From Aptenodytes patagonicus (lineage: Eukaryota > Chordata > Aves > Sphenisciformes > Spheniscidae), in the NCBI RefSeq assembly GCF_965638725.1, contig NC_134953.1, forward strand, positions 35,516,854 to 35,580,853: DNA of 64,000 nucleotides. The letters are read 5' to 3'. The notes under the pieces are model-generated. The model was not told the origin of the DNA. It did not search any database and saw nothing but the letters and a program-made list of their open reading frames with translations. The translations under genes and the position numbers were made by a program. Positions 26,600-38,224 of this stretch are shown piece by piece. Each line of letters opens with the position of its first letter. Position 1 is the first letter of the stretch.

Positions 26600-29500
26600 C
26601 TGAGGCAACTCACATCACCGGTGAGTTGCTGTGCCTGTGGCACACGTGGCCTGGAGGCTTCCGTTCTGCTGCACACACTGCCTCCTCTGCTCACCGTCCT
26701 TCTAACTCCTCTGCAATCCCACTGTATCCCTCGCGGGCCTTTATTTTAAATGGACCTTGTTTCACAGACAGACCAAAGCAGGTTACTTATTCCCCTTAAT
26801 TCAGTGGATTTACAAGAAGCACGCCAGCTGAGGAACACTGAACAAAAGACAAAATTGTTTCTACAGTGTATTTACACACAATAAAATGAACCAATCAAGC
26901 AAACAAACTGTACACAACGTGCCCTATTATTAATTGAAACCCGAAGAAACTCTCTTCAGTACTTCCAGTGCTTATAAATGCATGCTTATGTCCAAAGTAA
27001 CCTAGAGCTTCCAGCAGTTACTTAGTCCTCAAAGCTTTGAGCCAAGTTTTCTCCACAGTGTTTACTCCCTGGGGCTCACGGGAGGTAACAGACAACTGGT
27101 CTCCAACCCTGTTTTTTCAGAGCCCTCCGCGCTGAGGGCAGACTTTCCTCATTCTTCCTGACTGACAGATCACCTGCTTTAACTTCTCCTGGACTCCCTT
27201 CATCTGCTGTACATGTCACAGCCACTGCCACACTCCCAGGCATGGTGCCATTCCCTGTGCAACACCTGGCCAGTGAGGGACAGGCGGCTAGGTGCCAGGA
27301 GACACCAGGAACTGTGGCACTGGGAAGCAAGCACTCTGCTGCCAGTCAGGAGGCAACTACAAGTGCAAGAGCACGCACAGCAACACTCTGAGGGAACAGA
27401 AATCTTAATCCCACTGTCCCTGCACGCCCACGACAGTTGGGTTAGGAGTTACTGTTCTGCTCTTCCACAGATACAGCGTTTAGAAGTTCATGACCATTGC
27501 TTTGTGCTTTTATTTCTTTCTGGTAATGTAATAAAGCAATTCCAGTTATAAAAAATCTGACTGTTAGCGACCGCGATGAGGTATGTCCAGAGGTACAGCC
27601 CTCTGTACGTAACACGCAGAGGGCGCTGGCCAAACAAGCTCTCGTTCCTCGCAGCAGGCAGTCTGACTTCAGACAGGATTCACACGCCACCCCATGCAGC
27701 AGCACCCCACAGGATTATGTGTCCTTCTGCAGACGCAGTTTTCTGCCACCTTGCGTGACCACATCAACAGCCACATAGCCCGAGAGGCAAACTCCCCCAA
27801 ACCTTCCCCTTGCATAAAGGGAAAAGTCATTTATTACACAAATACGAGGCACAGTGAATCACCCCAGCTTGACTACTGACCCATGGCAAAAAAACAGTGC
27901 TAGTTTCAAGGGCTTTCTTCTGCCAGCCTTCCACGGAATAATTTAACTGTGGAAAAGAACTTGACGTGCCACAGCACAGTATTTCTGATGCTAATTCATG
28001 TGTCTTTTTTTCCCTACTAGAATTCACAGAAGCAGAAGATTGTCACATTTTTCAAGTGGGAGATGCAAAGAACTGGGTTTCAACTCCCTGGTAAACCTGG
28101 AAAACAAGGCAAGGGGCCAGCTCCTCTGTGCGCGAGCCCCCAGTGACTCAACTGAAGTGTGCATAGATGAGGTGAGAACCAAGAAGAGAATCGGGTAATC
28201 CCATTCCAACCGTGTACAGCCAGATTTGTAAACAGAGAAACTGGCCACTATTTTTGAAGTAGAGTATTATCATCTCAGTAAAGCAGCAGTATGACTCTAT
28301 GCATTCAACGTTTTAATTATCAGACAAAGCCAGGGTAAAAGCACATCAAATTTACAAAACAGCTCTTAACTGCTTGGAAAGGAAAACTGTAAGGCTGCTT
28401 GGGCAACCTTGCTTGAACCTTCTTGTATAAGGAATCAGTGGCTGGACACTATAACATACTGTTTCCCTATAATGTAGTATGCTATCAGCTTCAGATCCTT
28501 TTGTTCTGCCTCAAATACCGCTATGCTGACATGGCGTATATATGGTTTACGCGTATGTTTTTTTCAGCACAAAACAAGGAACAATGCTGCATTTAGCATT
28601 CAGTTTTAACATTGTGTATACATACACAAACATAGATGCAGGTAACCTTGAGAAATCAGATACACGTGTGAAAGAAGTTTCTTTTAATACTCTCCCGAAT
28701 ATTTCTCACCATTACTGGAATCCCTTCTGAAGTCCCCCTAGTAGCATCAGTATAAGTCCAAAAGGTCACATGAATGAGGCCCTCGCTCCCCCTGCACACC
28801 AGGAAGAACTCACCCCAACACTCTGTAATAAGGATAAAGCTTTTAGCTTTAACTCAAAAGTCACAAGGACTACAGCCTACCACAGGAAGACAGCAGAAGA
28901 GATCAAGGGCATCCCCAGAGACTCTGTTAGGTGAAAAAAAAGTAAAGCGCGCAAAGTTACTCAGCTGTTTTGTGGACTTAAGGTTCTGCTGGCGTCCTTG
29001 TAGTATCATAAATTTAAGTGTATACATAAAAATACAAATACAGTTACAACCCTGCCATGAGTTCCATGCGAACAGCTCTCTGTAAGCAATGTCAACTCCT
29101 TCTATGTGCAAGGCCTTGCCTATACAGGGCTCTCTGCAGGATCAGGACTGCAAACTATGTACATAAATGCTGGTAAAGTATGTTTACATAATATGTAAAT
29201 AGATAAAGAAAAGTACATTCACACCAGCTACTGAGGGAAGAAAACATCATTTTTCTACTGCTAAAAGTACTGAATCACTTACCATCTGGCTTGGGAGAAA
29301 AAAAAAGACTCAGTCCAATTCAGCTATGAAGAAAATCCTGTCTAAAAAAAGTAATCACATGCTAGATCCCCCCAAGTTCAATTTCCAATCATTTTAACAT
29401 GGAGACACGGAGAGTTTTGTTTTCCTGGAGGGGGAGGGGGGGAATAGTACGAAAGATGTGTGGCTTGTTAGGCCCTGATCCTGCAAGCTCTGAATACTTA

Positions 29501-32500
29501 GCTATGGGGAACAGTGGAAGCTGTTTTTCAGTAAAAAGCTGAGTCTCTGCATCAGTTTCTGCTGGGATGCATCCTAATTTTCCAAGAAAAATCTGCCACA
29601 CTTTTGCTACCATGCTGTGAAATGCAAAAGTAAAACCTAGATACTAAATATCTGAACTAATTTCCCTTTATACCTTGGTAACATTTGTGTTTTTTCCTCA
29701 ATCATCTGAAGATATACCTGTGCACACTGTAGCGTAGTGCAGAAGTGGTACGTTACTAACAAGTATATTATTCTAACTGAAAAAGAGCATGTGGTCATGT
29801 GAATACTCCAAGTACTAGAGCACAACCAGCAAAGGTCATGTTTATAGCTCTGGCAAGCACGTGTCATTTCCAAACTTGTGACTTTTCACTTTGTCCTCAA
29901 ACACACCATTAAAATTACTTTCTTCATTTTTAAAGAAACTAAGATTTTTATATCATCATTTCAATCCACACTTCAAAACCTAGCCTACACGTAGCACTGA
30001 TTTTCCAAATGCCTTTGTATGTTCCCTTTAACAGTTGTTCATCCCGCAAATGTATGTCATGGAACCAAACTGCCCTGTTCCCTCCTTGCCTTATTCCCTG
30101 CACGTTCAAATACCAACTGACCTCTGCGTCTGCTTCTCTGGAACGTCCCCCTGACCTCATTCACTGACATTTCATCCTCACTGGCATCTCTTCCTTCCTT
30201 CCTTCTCTTTTTCCTCACCACTTTCCTCTACTAACTAATTGCCAACATTTTCTAATTGATGTTCTTATATTTTAATACTTTCGTCTTGGAAATAGTCAAA
30301 TCCTGGTTAATAACCACAACTCAAAGAGGGATCAATACTGTTGCATGGGCGGCTGTAACAGTCCTGCGTGTCCTGGCCTTTTTCTTCTGCTTCCCTCAGT
30401 CTACCTCCCTTGTTCAAACACTTGCATAAAACTTACTTCCTCCTCCCAGAGGCCTCGAGTTCAATACGGACCCTTTACCTATGGGACAAAGAAGGATTTT
30501 ACTGGATTTACCGACTAACCTAAACGCTACAAACACCTGAAAACACTGAAAGAAATTTCCCTGTCCCACTAAACACCTTACCCACTAAATTTTACCGTTC
30601 ACCTCTTTTTCTGCTGATACATGAATAATAGATACATGAAAAAATGTATCTATTATCTATTTAAAACAGAAAAATGTTCCTTGGCTATTCCTTAAAAATT
30701 ACTCATTCTTTTCTTCTTAAATTTAGCACTATTGATTAACCCTGTATAGATCTCCACTGGGATAAATTTGATCCCAAATCATTAAGAAATGAAAAAGTTC
30801 TCTCTGTTGCTGAAAAGAGATTCTTAAAATAATGAGTTACATGTATAACCAAAGGCAATCAAGTTACTATGGCTTCATGCGCTACTGCTTATCACCTGTG
30901 TGACGACCATAACCAGTCCTCACTCGTGACCGTGAAGGAAGGCTTAGCTTAAAGCCAGCCTGTGCTAAAGCATTTTTGGCAGTGAGGGAAGGCTATGAGT
31001 GAACACCAAGCAGGTTACAGCGACTCAGCTGCACAGCAGTAACTCTTTAAGCCACAGAAATAGGATTACCTCAGACCTTGCTAGTAAGGTTGCCTAAAAG
31101 TTGGTGTGTGATCACTACTTAGCGTAGCACAAGCAGTGGTAGACCCACACCTCACACCCTCTGCGACCCCAGTTAGTAAACTATCTACTTCCAACTCTCA
31201 GACTCCAACAGAGCAGGATCACACCCTACCCTAGAACAAAAGTCCTTGTATACCGCACCTATCTCAAAGCAGGCAAAAGTAAATATGGCACTGAATCAGT
31301 GATAATGGGAGAACAGACAAGCACCGAGAGAGAAACATAAGGCTTTCCCTGCAAGGGAGCAGCTTTTCTCATCACTGCCTGACGGCGCGGACTCTGCAGA
31401 GGCTTCGTACGCTATGTGGGCCTTTCCCCTGGGTCGCATCAACAAAACCTCCTCTTGCCATTTGAAAGCCAGCTGCTGAGGGGAGGGCTGAAGGCCAAGG
31501 GAGCTGCTTCCAAACAGAGGTGACTTTGCAAGCTTTCTCCCACCCTCCACTCTCCCACTGAGCGACCAAACAGGACCCTCGGGATTCTCTGAAAAAGTAA
31601 CAGAGAGAGGAAAAAAAACGAGTGGAGGCCGGAGGGGCCTTATGGAGCTGGCAGCCAGTGACGGTGACAGAATTCAAAGGACCTACAGGGAAGTGGTTTC
31701 AAAAACGGTGGAGAGAGCCAGGCTCTGAGCCCGAGGAACTGCCCGGTGCCGGTGGCAGCGAGCACCAGGTGGCTCCTCCCCGGCATGCCTGGAGCGGCAG
31801 GGAGGTGCGACACAGTGCCCCACGCCCGCTTGCTGCCCATGACAGCAGGATGGACTCCGGGTGCTCCACTTCACCGCTAGCCAGGACCTTCCAGGGAGGA
31901 GACAAACCCCCCAGGCTAATAAAGCACCAGGACTACAGCCAAGTATGACTTTCGTTCTGTACCAACTATCCCAGGAAACAGATTTCAACTTTCCCAACAG
32001 GTAGTGTCAGCATTTAAATTAACAGTAACTTATATCAATAAAATGATAAATGACTTCTATGCATTTTGCTGCTTTTGAATGCACTTAGGTAAAATAAATA
32101 TCAAATTATTTTAATACAACCAGAGATAAAGATAGGCAGGGAAGAAATCACAAGTAAACATACCACATCTTTAACTGTGTCTTTTCTGCTGTCAGGTAAA
32201 AGTCTAGAAGCGACGGTCCAAATTACGGTGTTCTGTACATTATAAGATTAACCAGTTTAATCAATGATTCCCATTTGTTTCTAATTACATTCTTCATAAC
32301 ATAGTATCCATACACATTCCTGTTGATATTTTATTTTGAAAGTTATGACAGTAACAAGAAAGAGTGATAATACAGCTTTTTGTGGACCCAGAATTACACT
32401 TGCAAATTGACCTGCGGGTTTCTTTCATCTCAGCAATTATCAAAAAAAAATCTTTTTTTACCTTCCTACCCCTATCTGAGCACCCAGGATTGCGGACACT

Positions 32501-34555
32501 TCAACAATATTCTTGAATATATTTTTAAGTCTCATATAAAGGTCATATTTTTCCCAGATGATATAATCAGGTTATCTTTAGGAAACATTAAAGATACATG
32601 AAAAACTTAGAAATGTCAAGTACTAACTTTCCACAACCATTAGGGCATTTCTCCCTCCCTCTCTCTTGTTGTCACGGCTGCATACAACTGGTGAAAGTAT
32701 CGCACAGCTCCGCAGCTGCGGTGGCTAAGAGTGACACCACGCAAGCGGCTCCGGCCAGAGATGCCTTCCTGCAAACTACATGCCGAGAGGGGAGCGCATG
32801 AAGGGAGGGCAGTTTCTAACCACGCTGGTAAACGTCTTCTTCCTCACACCCAGGATCGGTCCTAGACAGTCAGAGAGTTCAGAAGGAATAAGGCCGTGAC
32901 TAACTCACAGTACCCATCACCACAGTCTAACCTGGGCGGCATCAGAGCCATCAGCACCGATCTGATTTGCACCAGTGGAGCTAAACTCAGAAGATCAGAA
33001 TGAGGCTCGTTATCTCTGCAAATTCATGCACAGGGAGTTGCATGCTGCACAGCTTTTCCTACTCTGAGTCACTCCAACTCCTGCTCTAGGCTGTTCAGTA
33101 GCAAACTGTCAATAAAACTCATTAATGATGTGCTTTATATAGAAATAGTGCATTTAACAGAGAGGCTACAACAAATGAAGAGCGCAGCAAGGGGTGAATT
33201 ACGTGGTTAATGGAATACAGGATGTGTGTCAGTAAAGAAGTGGTAAAGGTGGGTGGGAGTCTTAATATTACGTAGATCTCCTTTAAGTTTGGTATATATA
33301 TGAACCTAATTCCCCTTTTGATTTCAGTACAGTTATATCTAGCACTCCTCTGTGTTTCTACGGATATATAAATTCTCTGATGAATAATTGATAACCAACT
33401 TTCTTTTACATAAGCCATTACTGGAGAGCCAGCAAATATTACAGACATGTTGTTTGTCTTCTGAATCATGTTTGGCTAGCGTTCATAACTCCTTGATTGG
33501 TGGTAGCTATATAAAAAAAAATAATATATACCTTTGCAGAACCAGTGGCAGGAACAGCACAAAAAGGATATTCTTTGACACAGATTCTTATTTTTTTTGT
33601 CCTATGTAAACACACATCTGCAGCCGTTGGCAACATTATAACAGAGGATGGCTTCTGTACTGCCTGTCCAAGTTCTACACCTTGTGAAATATTCTAGCAT
33701 CATGACACGACATTTAATTACAGCTAACAACTGCCCTCCTAAGCAGGCAGCTGTCATTTGCGTCCATTCAAGACTGTTGTTTTACCTGATGGTTACAGGT
33801 AATTTTAACTTCTCAAACCAAATTAAGAGAATCTGGGAAGCAACCCCTAGAAGAAAGTGAAAACAAGCAAGGGATATGTCACAAACTTGGGGGGAATTGT
33901 AATACATAACAGCAACAAAGAAGCAAGAAGCTGTAAAACTGTCAATCCCACAGGAGAGTTCAGGTAGAAAGGAGAGGAGCCCAGAAATAGGGGGAGGTGG
34001 GCAGGAGAAAACAGCTGTAACACTTCTCAACACATTCTCTTTCTGCGCCTGGGGGAAAAACCCAAACACAGCAGGAGACCAAAATCGTAACCTGAACCTG
34101 ACCTCCCTCACACTGGTTGTATCATAAAACCACTGGGCTGAACTTTGGTCATTGCATCACCCACCAGCAACTACACCGCGATTTTTTTTTCTTTATGTGC
34201 ACTCAAGATGGTAGACGCTAGCTAAGAATATGGCCTTTCAGAAGAAAAAACATGTCAGTTTAATTGTCAGCTGGCTGCACAGCTTGCTTTTCTTTTGAGT
34301 TTTTGGGGTTTTTTTTAATATTACTGCACTGAAAAATGTGGGTGTGATACAGCATTTAACTGGAACGTTAAGTGCCAGGGACATATTTTCATCTGTATCT
34401 GTTAGAAATGGAAATCAATACAGTAGTTGATAGCATTGAGGATCATAAGGTGATCAGTTATGCAAAACCTTATCACCAACGTAACACGGCACTGGGAATG
34501 TTCACATAAAGATGTTCTTAAAATCTTAATAAACATCCTTGTACACAGGACGTGT
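26600..34555. other. Gene-free intergenic DNA
   Basis: No gene is supported. A perfect 13-bp hairpin at 30,625-30,656 is listed separately. Possible palindromic-repeat scraps are at 29,470-29,500 (GGCCCTGATCCTGCAAGCTC) and at 32,958-33,008 (GATCTGATTTGCACCAGTGG). The patch at 31,370-31,930 is locally GC-richer with short opposed open frames on both strands that match nothing known. The rest is AT-rich single-copy DNA. Confidence 0.5.
30625..30656. repeat. Perfect 13-bp hairpin with 6-nt loop
   Basis: ATAATAGATACAT at 30,625-30,637 is followed by a GAAAAA loop and its exact reverse complement at 30,644-30,656. The stem is AT-rich, so thermodynamic stability is modest. It has no T-run or gene context that would make it a terminator. 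It may be a relic of a local template-switch mutation. Confidence 0.7.
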
Positions 34556-34559
34556 GATT

Positions 34560-34695
34560 CATGGTTTACAGAGTGATAAGCACTAAAAGGGTCAAGTAAC
34601 TTGCCTAATATCACTCAGTGTCAAGACCAGGCTGAGATCAGAACTCAGGATCCTGGTTTTCCATGCCGATTCTTACAACTGCATGCTACTCCAAG
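34560..34695 (-). mobile_element. MIR-like SINE fragment
   Basis: Read on the + strand, the segment GGTCAAGTAACTTGCCTAAT followed by ATCACTCAGTG, then GGCTGAGATCAGAACTCAGG and finally CATGCTACTCC parallels the reverse complement of MIR from its CORE region (AAGTAACTTGCCCAAGGTCA) to near its head (CACTATGCTATACTG). The element therefore lies on the - strand. It is truncated and diverged, as expected for a SINE this old. I know this family well enough to be moderately confident; an alignment score would settle it. Confidence 0.6.
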
Positions 34696-34699
34696 TGCA

Positions 34700-36545
34700 C
34701 AATGTCCTACCAATACCAAGCATTTCTGTTTCCACAAAACGGCTTATTTTTGTGCTGCATAGAAAAAGAACCAGTGTGTTCAAAAGTGAGCATTCTAGCA
34801 ATCACGTGCAAGCATAAAATGTAATTGCTGAGGCAGGACACAAATGGATAGCCTAAGCCAATAGAGAGATAATTTATCATTATCACTGATAACTGCCAAA
34901 AATTCCAGTCCATACCTCCACAATTAAAGTGACTGTCCCTGCAGAAGGGGACTGAATAGAAGAGCACACTGAACATGGAGACTTCCAAACCCCTTGGCTT
35001 CTGACAAAATGCCAGTTGCCAATCAAGGCAGCAGCGGTGAGACTGTCGGTGTCCTCAGCAGTCCACTCCAATACAGAAAGGCTCACAGGCCATTAAAGAC
35101 TCTGCCTCTCAATTCAAAATGTCTGCCCCCTCATCCTAAGCATCCTGCCAGGCAGACCTGTTCCTGCCAGGTATAGAAATGCTCACCTGATCTTCACCCC
35201 ATGCTCCCAACACTGGCACTGGAGAGAGAAATGACTTAAAACATCAGGGTGTGAACACGAAACAGCTGAAGATTGCAATGCTTTGTAGCTTCAGGTGGAA
35301 CTCGACAGCAGCAACTCGAATGAACATCCTCCTCTATGAAGAGGAAGCAATAATGCCATGACCTAAACTTGCATTCTGTGCACCAAATTTATTTATAGAG
35401 GGAGGGAAGTAGGTTTGGGAAGAGAGATTCAAGTCACCCATCTTTCTTTACAGTATTGGTGTTTCATCCTCTACTGGGCCATCACATGCCCACAAGATCT
35501 GTATTTCTGATTCATGTACAGTATTTCTGATTCATGTATAATATGAAAGAATACTATAAGGCCACATATATCTTACGTCAGTTTAATGCATCTCTTAAGA
35601 CTTGAGTTTGCCTTTAATCAAGAAAACACATTGGTTTACCTTGTTTTTAAATGAAATTTTTTAACTTGGTGGGCTGCAGCCACTGGAATCCTGTTTGATT
35701 GAGTATTATCATTCAGCTGTTTTTCAGAATCCTAACCAGCTGGGCCTAGACCTACCATGGTACTTAGGTGCTGAACACCCACTTAAATAATTGAACTCAA
35801 GGTGGTATGAGCCTGTATACTTTTGTGATCAGAGCCTAACTTTGTTTAACAAATCCCAGCACTAACAGGTTAATTTCTGACTTCAAAACGACAATATTTT
35901 CTAGGCATGATCTGCTATGCACAGTCATGCATATTAGAAAGAAGGTAATGGGATCGTTGCCATAGACATATAAATTAAATAAAACGTTGCGTGTAATGCC
36001 CTGGCAGAGTAAGTGCTGTACCCTTTTTGTACATCAGCCTGAAACAACCACACACAGGCTCCACCAGGCTGGAACTGAGCCCAAAGATTATCCATCCTTT
36101 CTATCACACGTGGATTCTCCAAGGATCAGCGTCTGGAACTCCATGTGCTCGTTCGATGTTCATCTGTGGTTAAAGATAATGAATTCAGATACAATCACAC
36201 TCAAAAGTGACGATAAGGAGACACATCAAGGAGAGCGCGTGCCATACAGCAAGACCTCGATTCAATACTCCAATGGGAGCGGCAGTGTCAGAAAGTAAGC
36301 TGAAATCTGATAAATTTGCCAAAATGGCTTAGCTGTAACAAGCGATTAGTGAGCAAAAATAAACTGTTCATGTAGTCCGTTATACATCCATGACACTGTA
36401 CTTGCGCTACCGTGCTCAGTTGTACATGGCCAAACTACAAGCCAAGTAAAAAGTTCCTCCTGCACCTCCTCCTCACCCTCCCACAGCTATACGGGAGAAA
36501 ACGCGCGGCACGGGAACCTTGTTTATGACTGTGGCTTCCCCGTCC
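34700..36545. other. Gene-free DNA immediately upstream of ADO
   Basis: No coding sequence is recognised. A two-copy tandem repeat lies at 35,501-35,538. Base composition changes sharply from AT-rich to very GC-rich near 36,450-36,550, where the ADO CpG island begins. Any distal promoter of ADO would lie at the right end of this stretch. Confidence 0.5.
35501..35538. repeat. Two-copy 20-bp tandem duplication
   Basis: GTATTTCTGATTCATGTA occurs at 35,501-35,518 and again at 35,521-35,538, a 20-bp period with two copies. It looks like a simple recent duplication; no function is suggested. Confidence 0.8.
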
Positions 36546-36740
36546 CCGGCAGGCAGGGCACTGTGCAGACCCCCGGGCGGGCGAGACCGCCCGCCCGCCG
36601 GGACCGTGGCCGTGCCTGTGCCCGGGTCCCCGCAACCGGCGGGCGACGCCCCGCCACGGCGGGCCGGGGCTGCGGAGGGCGCTTCCCGCGGCAGCGGCCC
36701 TCTCCCGCACGCCTCGCCTCGCCTCGCCCCCCGCGGCGCT

Positions 36741-36751
36741 AAGATGGCGGC
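36741..36751 (+). promoter_or_regulatory. YY1 motif at the ADO promoter
   Basis: AAGATGGCGGC is a full YY1 consensus in the same orientation as ADO. Sense-oriented YY1 sites of this form typically lie just downstream of transcription starts in TATA-less CpG-island promoters. This suggests an ADO start near 36,700-36,740, giving a 5'UTR of roughly 370-410 nt. The start site itself is inferred. Confidence 0.55.
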
Positions 36752-36853
36752 CGCTGGCGGTGCCGCCGCACACCTCCGGGAGCCGGCCGGCCCCGCCGCC
36801 CCTCGCACACCGCCCCGCGGGGCGCAGCCCCCGCCAGCCACTCACCTCCGCCG

Positions 36854-36873
36854 GCCCTGCTAGGAGCCGTAGT
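36854..36873 (-). promoter_or_regulatory. ZNF143/Staf-type site, reverse orientation
   Basis: On the - strand the bases read ACTACGGCTCCTAGCAGGGC, close to the ZNF143 (Staf) motif ACTACAAYTCCCAGMATGC. It faces the second, forward site at 37,000-37,024. ZNF143 sites are frequent at housekeeping and bidirectional CpG-island promoters. The match is imperfect. Confidence 0.45.
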
Positions 36874-36999
36874 CCTCCTCCCTCCGCCGCCGCCGCCCCC
36901 CGGCTCCGCGTCGCACGGGCCACCCCGCCGCCCCCGGCTCCGCGCCCCCGCGAGACCCTGGGGAGCGGCGGGGGTTGCGAGGCGCCGGCGGCGGGCAGG

Positions 37000-37024
37000 A
37001 CTACGAGCCCCGTGGTGCACGGCG
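37000..37024 (+). promoter_or_regulatory. ZNF143/Staf-type site, forward orientation
   Basis: The sequence starts ACTACGAGCCCCGTGGTGCA and continues with CGGCG. It keeps the conserved ACTAC, CCC, TGC and GCG positions of the extended ZNF143 motif. It lies about 90 bp upstream of the ADO start codon, probably within the 5'UTR. Binding is inferred from the motif only. Confidence 0.4.
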
Positions 37025-37110
37025 GCGCGGGCGCGCCTGCGCGGCGGGGGCAGGGGGAGGAGGCGGAAGCGGCGACGGGACCGCCTGCCGCGGCCGGGCC
37101 GGGCGCCGCC

Positions 37111-37845
37111 ATGCCCCGGGACAACATGGCCTCCCTGATCCAGCGGGTGGCGCGGCAGGCGCGGATCACCTTCCGCAGCCCAGCGGGGCCGGCCTTCGGG
37201 GAGAACCTGCACCGGCTGCAGCAGCTGCTGGACGAGGTGCGCGCCGAGGACTTGCACTTGGCGCCGCGGGGGCCTTCGGCGGCGGCGGCGGCGGCGGGCG
37301 GGGGGTTCCCGTGGGCCGGCGTGGTGCCGCCCGTCAGCTACATGCACATCTGCGAGACGGAGAGCTTCAGCATGGGCGTGTTCCTGCTGCGAAGCGGCGC
37401 CTGCATCCCGCTGCACGACCACCCGGGCATGAACGGCATGCTGAAGGTGCTCTACGGCACGCTGCGCATCGCCTGCATGGACACGCTGCCCCCCGCCGCC
37501 GCTGCCCCGCCGCCCGCCGCCGCCGCCGGGCCCTGCCACCGCGCCCTGTTCCGCTCCCGCCAGCACTACACGCCGGCCTCCCCGCCCTGCCTGCTCTCGC
37601 CGCACACTGACAACCTCCACCAGATCGACGCCGTGGACGGGCCCGCCGCCTTCCTCGACATCCTGGCGCCGCCCTACGACCCCCAGCACGGCCGGGACTG
37701 CCACTACTACCGCTTGCTGGAGGGGCCGCCGGCGGGCGCCGAGCCGCCCGGGCTGCCGCGGGAGGTGTGGCTGATGGAGACTCCGCAGGCCGCCGACTTC
37801 TGGTGCGGGGGCGAGCCCTACCCCGGGCCCCGCGTCTGCCTCTGA
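37111..37845 (+). CDS. ADO: 2-aminoethanethiol (cysteamine) dioxygenase, intronless
   Basis: The product is a 244-residue cytosolic non-haem iron thiol dioxygenase. ADO oxidises cysteamine to hypotaurine and, as an oxygen sensor, oxidises N-terminal cysteine of proteins such as RGS4/5, feeding them into the arginine N-degron pathway. The N-terminus MPRDNMASLIQR is almost identical to mammalian ADO. Iron ligands are visible as the HDH motif (H102, H104 in PLHDHPGMNGMLKVLYGT) and H170 (DNLHQIDAV). C197 and Y199 (RDCHYY) correspond to the human C220/Y222 crosslink pair. The end EVWLMETPQAADFWCGGEPY is also conserved. Human ADO is 270 aa; the bird protein is shorter mainly in the variable loop around residues 125-150, which is Ala/Pro-rich, and it has an Ala run at 57-62. 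The frame is open upstream to 36,760, but only from a GTG, so the ATG at 37,111 (GCCGCCATGC, good Kozak) is the start. The gene has one exon, as in mammals. Confidence 0.97.
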   Translation: MPRDNMASLIQRVARQARITFRSPAGPAFGENLHRLQQLLDEVRAEDLHLAPRGPSAAAAAAGGGFPWAGVVPPVSYMHICETESFSMGVFLLRSGACIPLHDHPGMNGMLKVLYGTLRIACMDTLPPAAAAPPPAAAAGPCHRALFRSRQHYTPASPPCLLSPHTDNLHQIDAVDGPAAFLDILAPPYDPQHGRDCHYYRLLEGPPAGAEPPGLPREVWLMETPQAADFWCGGEPYPGPRVCL

Positions 37846-38216
37846 GGCGGCGGCGGCGGCGGCCCGGGCCCGGCCGGCCTTCTCCCCGGCCCCGCGCCGC
37901 CGGGCCCGCCTCACGGACCGGCCTGCCGGAGCCGCGCCAGCCCCGGCCCCGGCGGGCAGCACCGCCGGAACCACGGCTGCGCTTTGCCTGGTGCCCCGTG
38001 CCCCGTGCCCGGCCGGCGGGACCGCGGGTGCTGGCTGGGGCTCCTCGGGAGCGCGACGAGTCAAAGACTTACTCTTTCCACAGTCCTGCCTGGCTTTATG
38101 AGTCGGGGGCAATACGGCGCCAGAGCGCGTTTATTTCCTTTGGGCTGATGTGGAGGAGTAGCACGGTTAAACTTCTGCTCGACTGAATGGTTGGGGGAAA
38201 ATAATCCAGCATCCTG

Positions 38217-38224
38217 TGTAAATA
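38217..38224 (+). promoter_or_regulatory. Pumilio response element in ADO 3'UTR
   Basis: TGTAAATA matches the UGUANAUA consensus on the sense strand of ADO, about 370 nt after the stop. One such site in a 2.4-kb UTR is only weakly above chance. Confidence 0.35.

Larger units (their letters stand above)
36550..38080. other. CpG island covering the ADO promoter and CDS
   Basis: The segment is extremely GC-rich with dense CpG dinucleotides, contrasting with AT-rich flanks. It contains the ADO promoter, 5'UTR and whole coding region. Its composition keeps several reading frames open on both strands, so the long antisense frame at 36,739-38,112 is a compositional artefact. A GC hairpin (10-bp arms, AGAC loop) lies at 36,574-36,597. 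Confidence 0.85.

Noticed and set aside
36760-37110. N-terminal extension of ADO
   Set aside because: The frame is open but begins with GTG, not ATG. The conserved ADO N-terminus starts at the ATG at 37,111 with a good Kozak context.
36739-38112. 457-codon open frame on the - strand antisense to ADO
   Set aside because: The CpG-island composition keeps the opposite frame open. There are no conserved motifs, and the true ADO frame on + is unmistakable.
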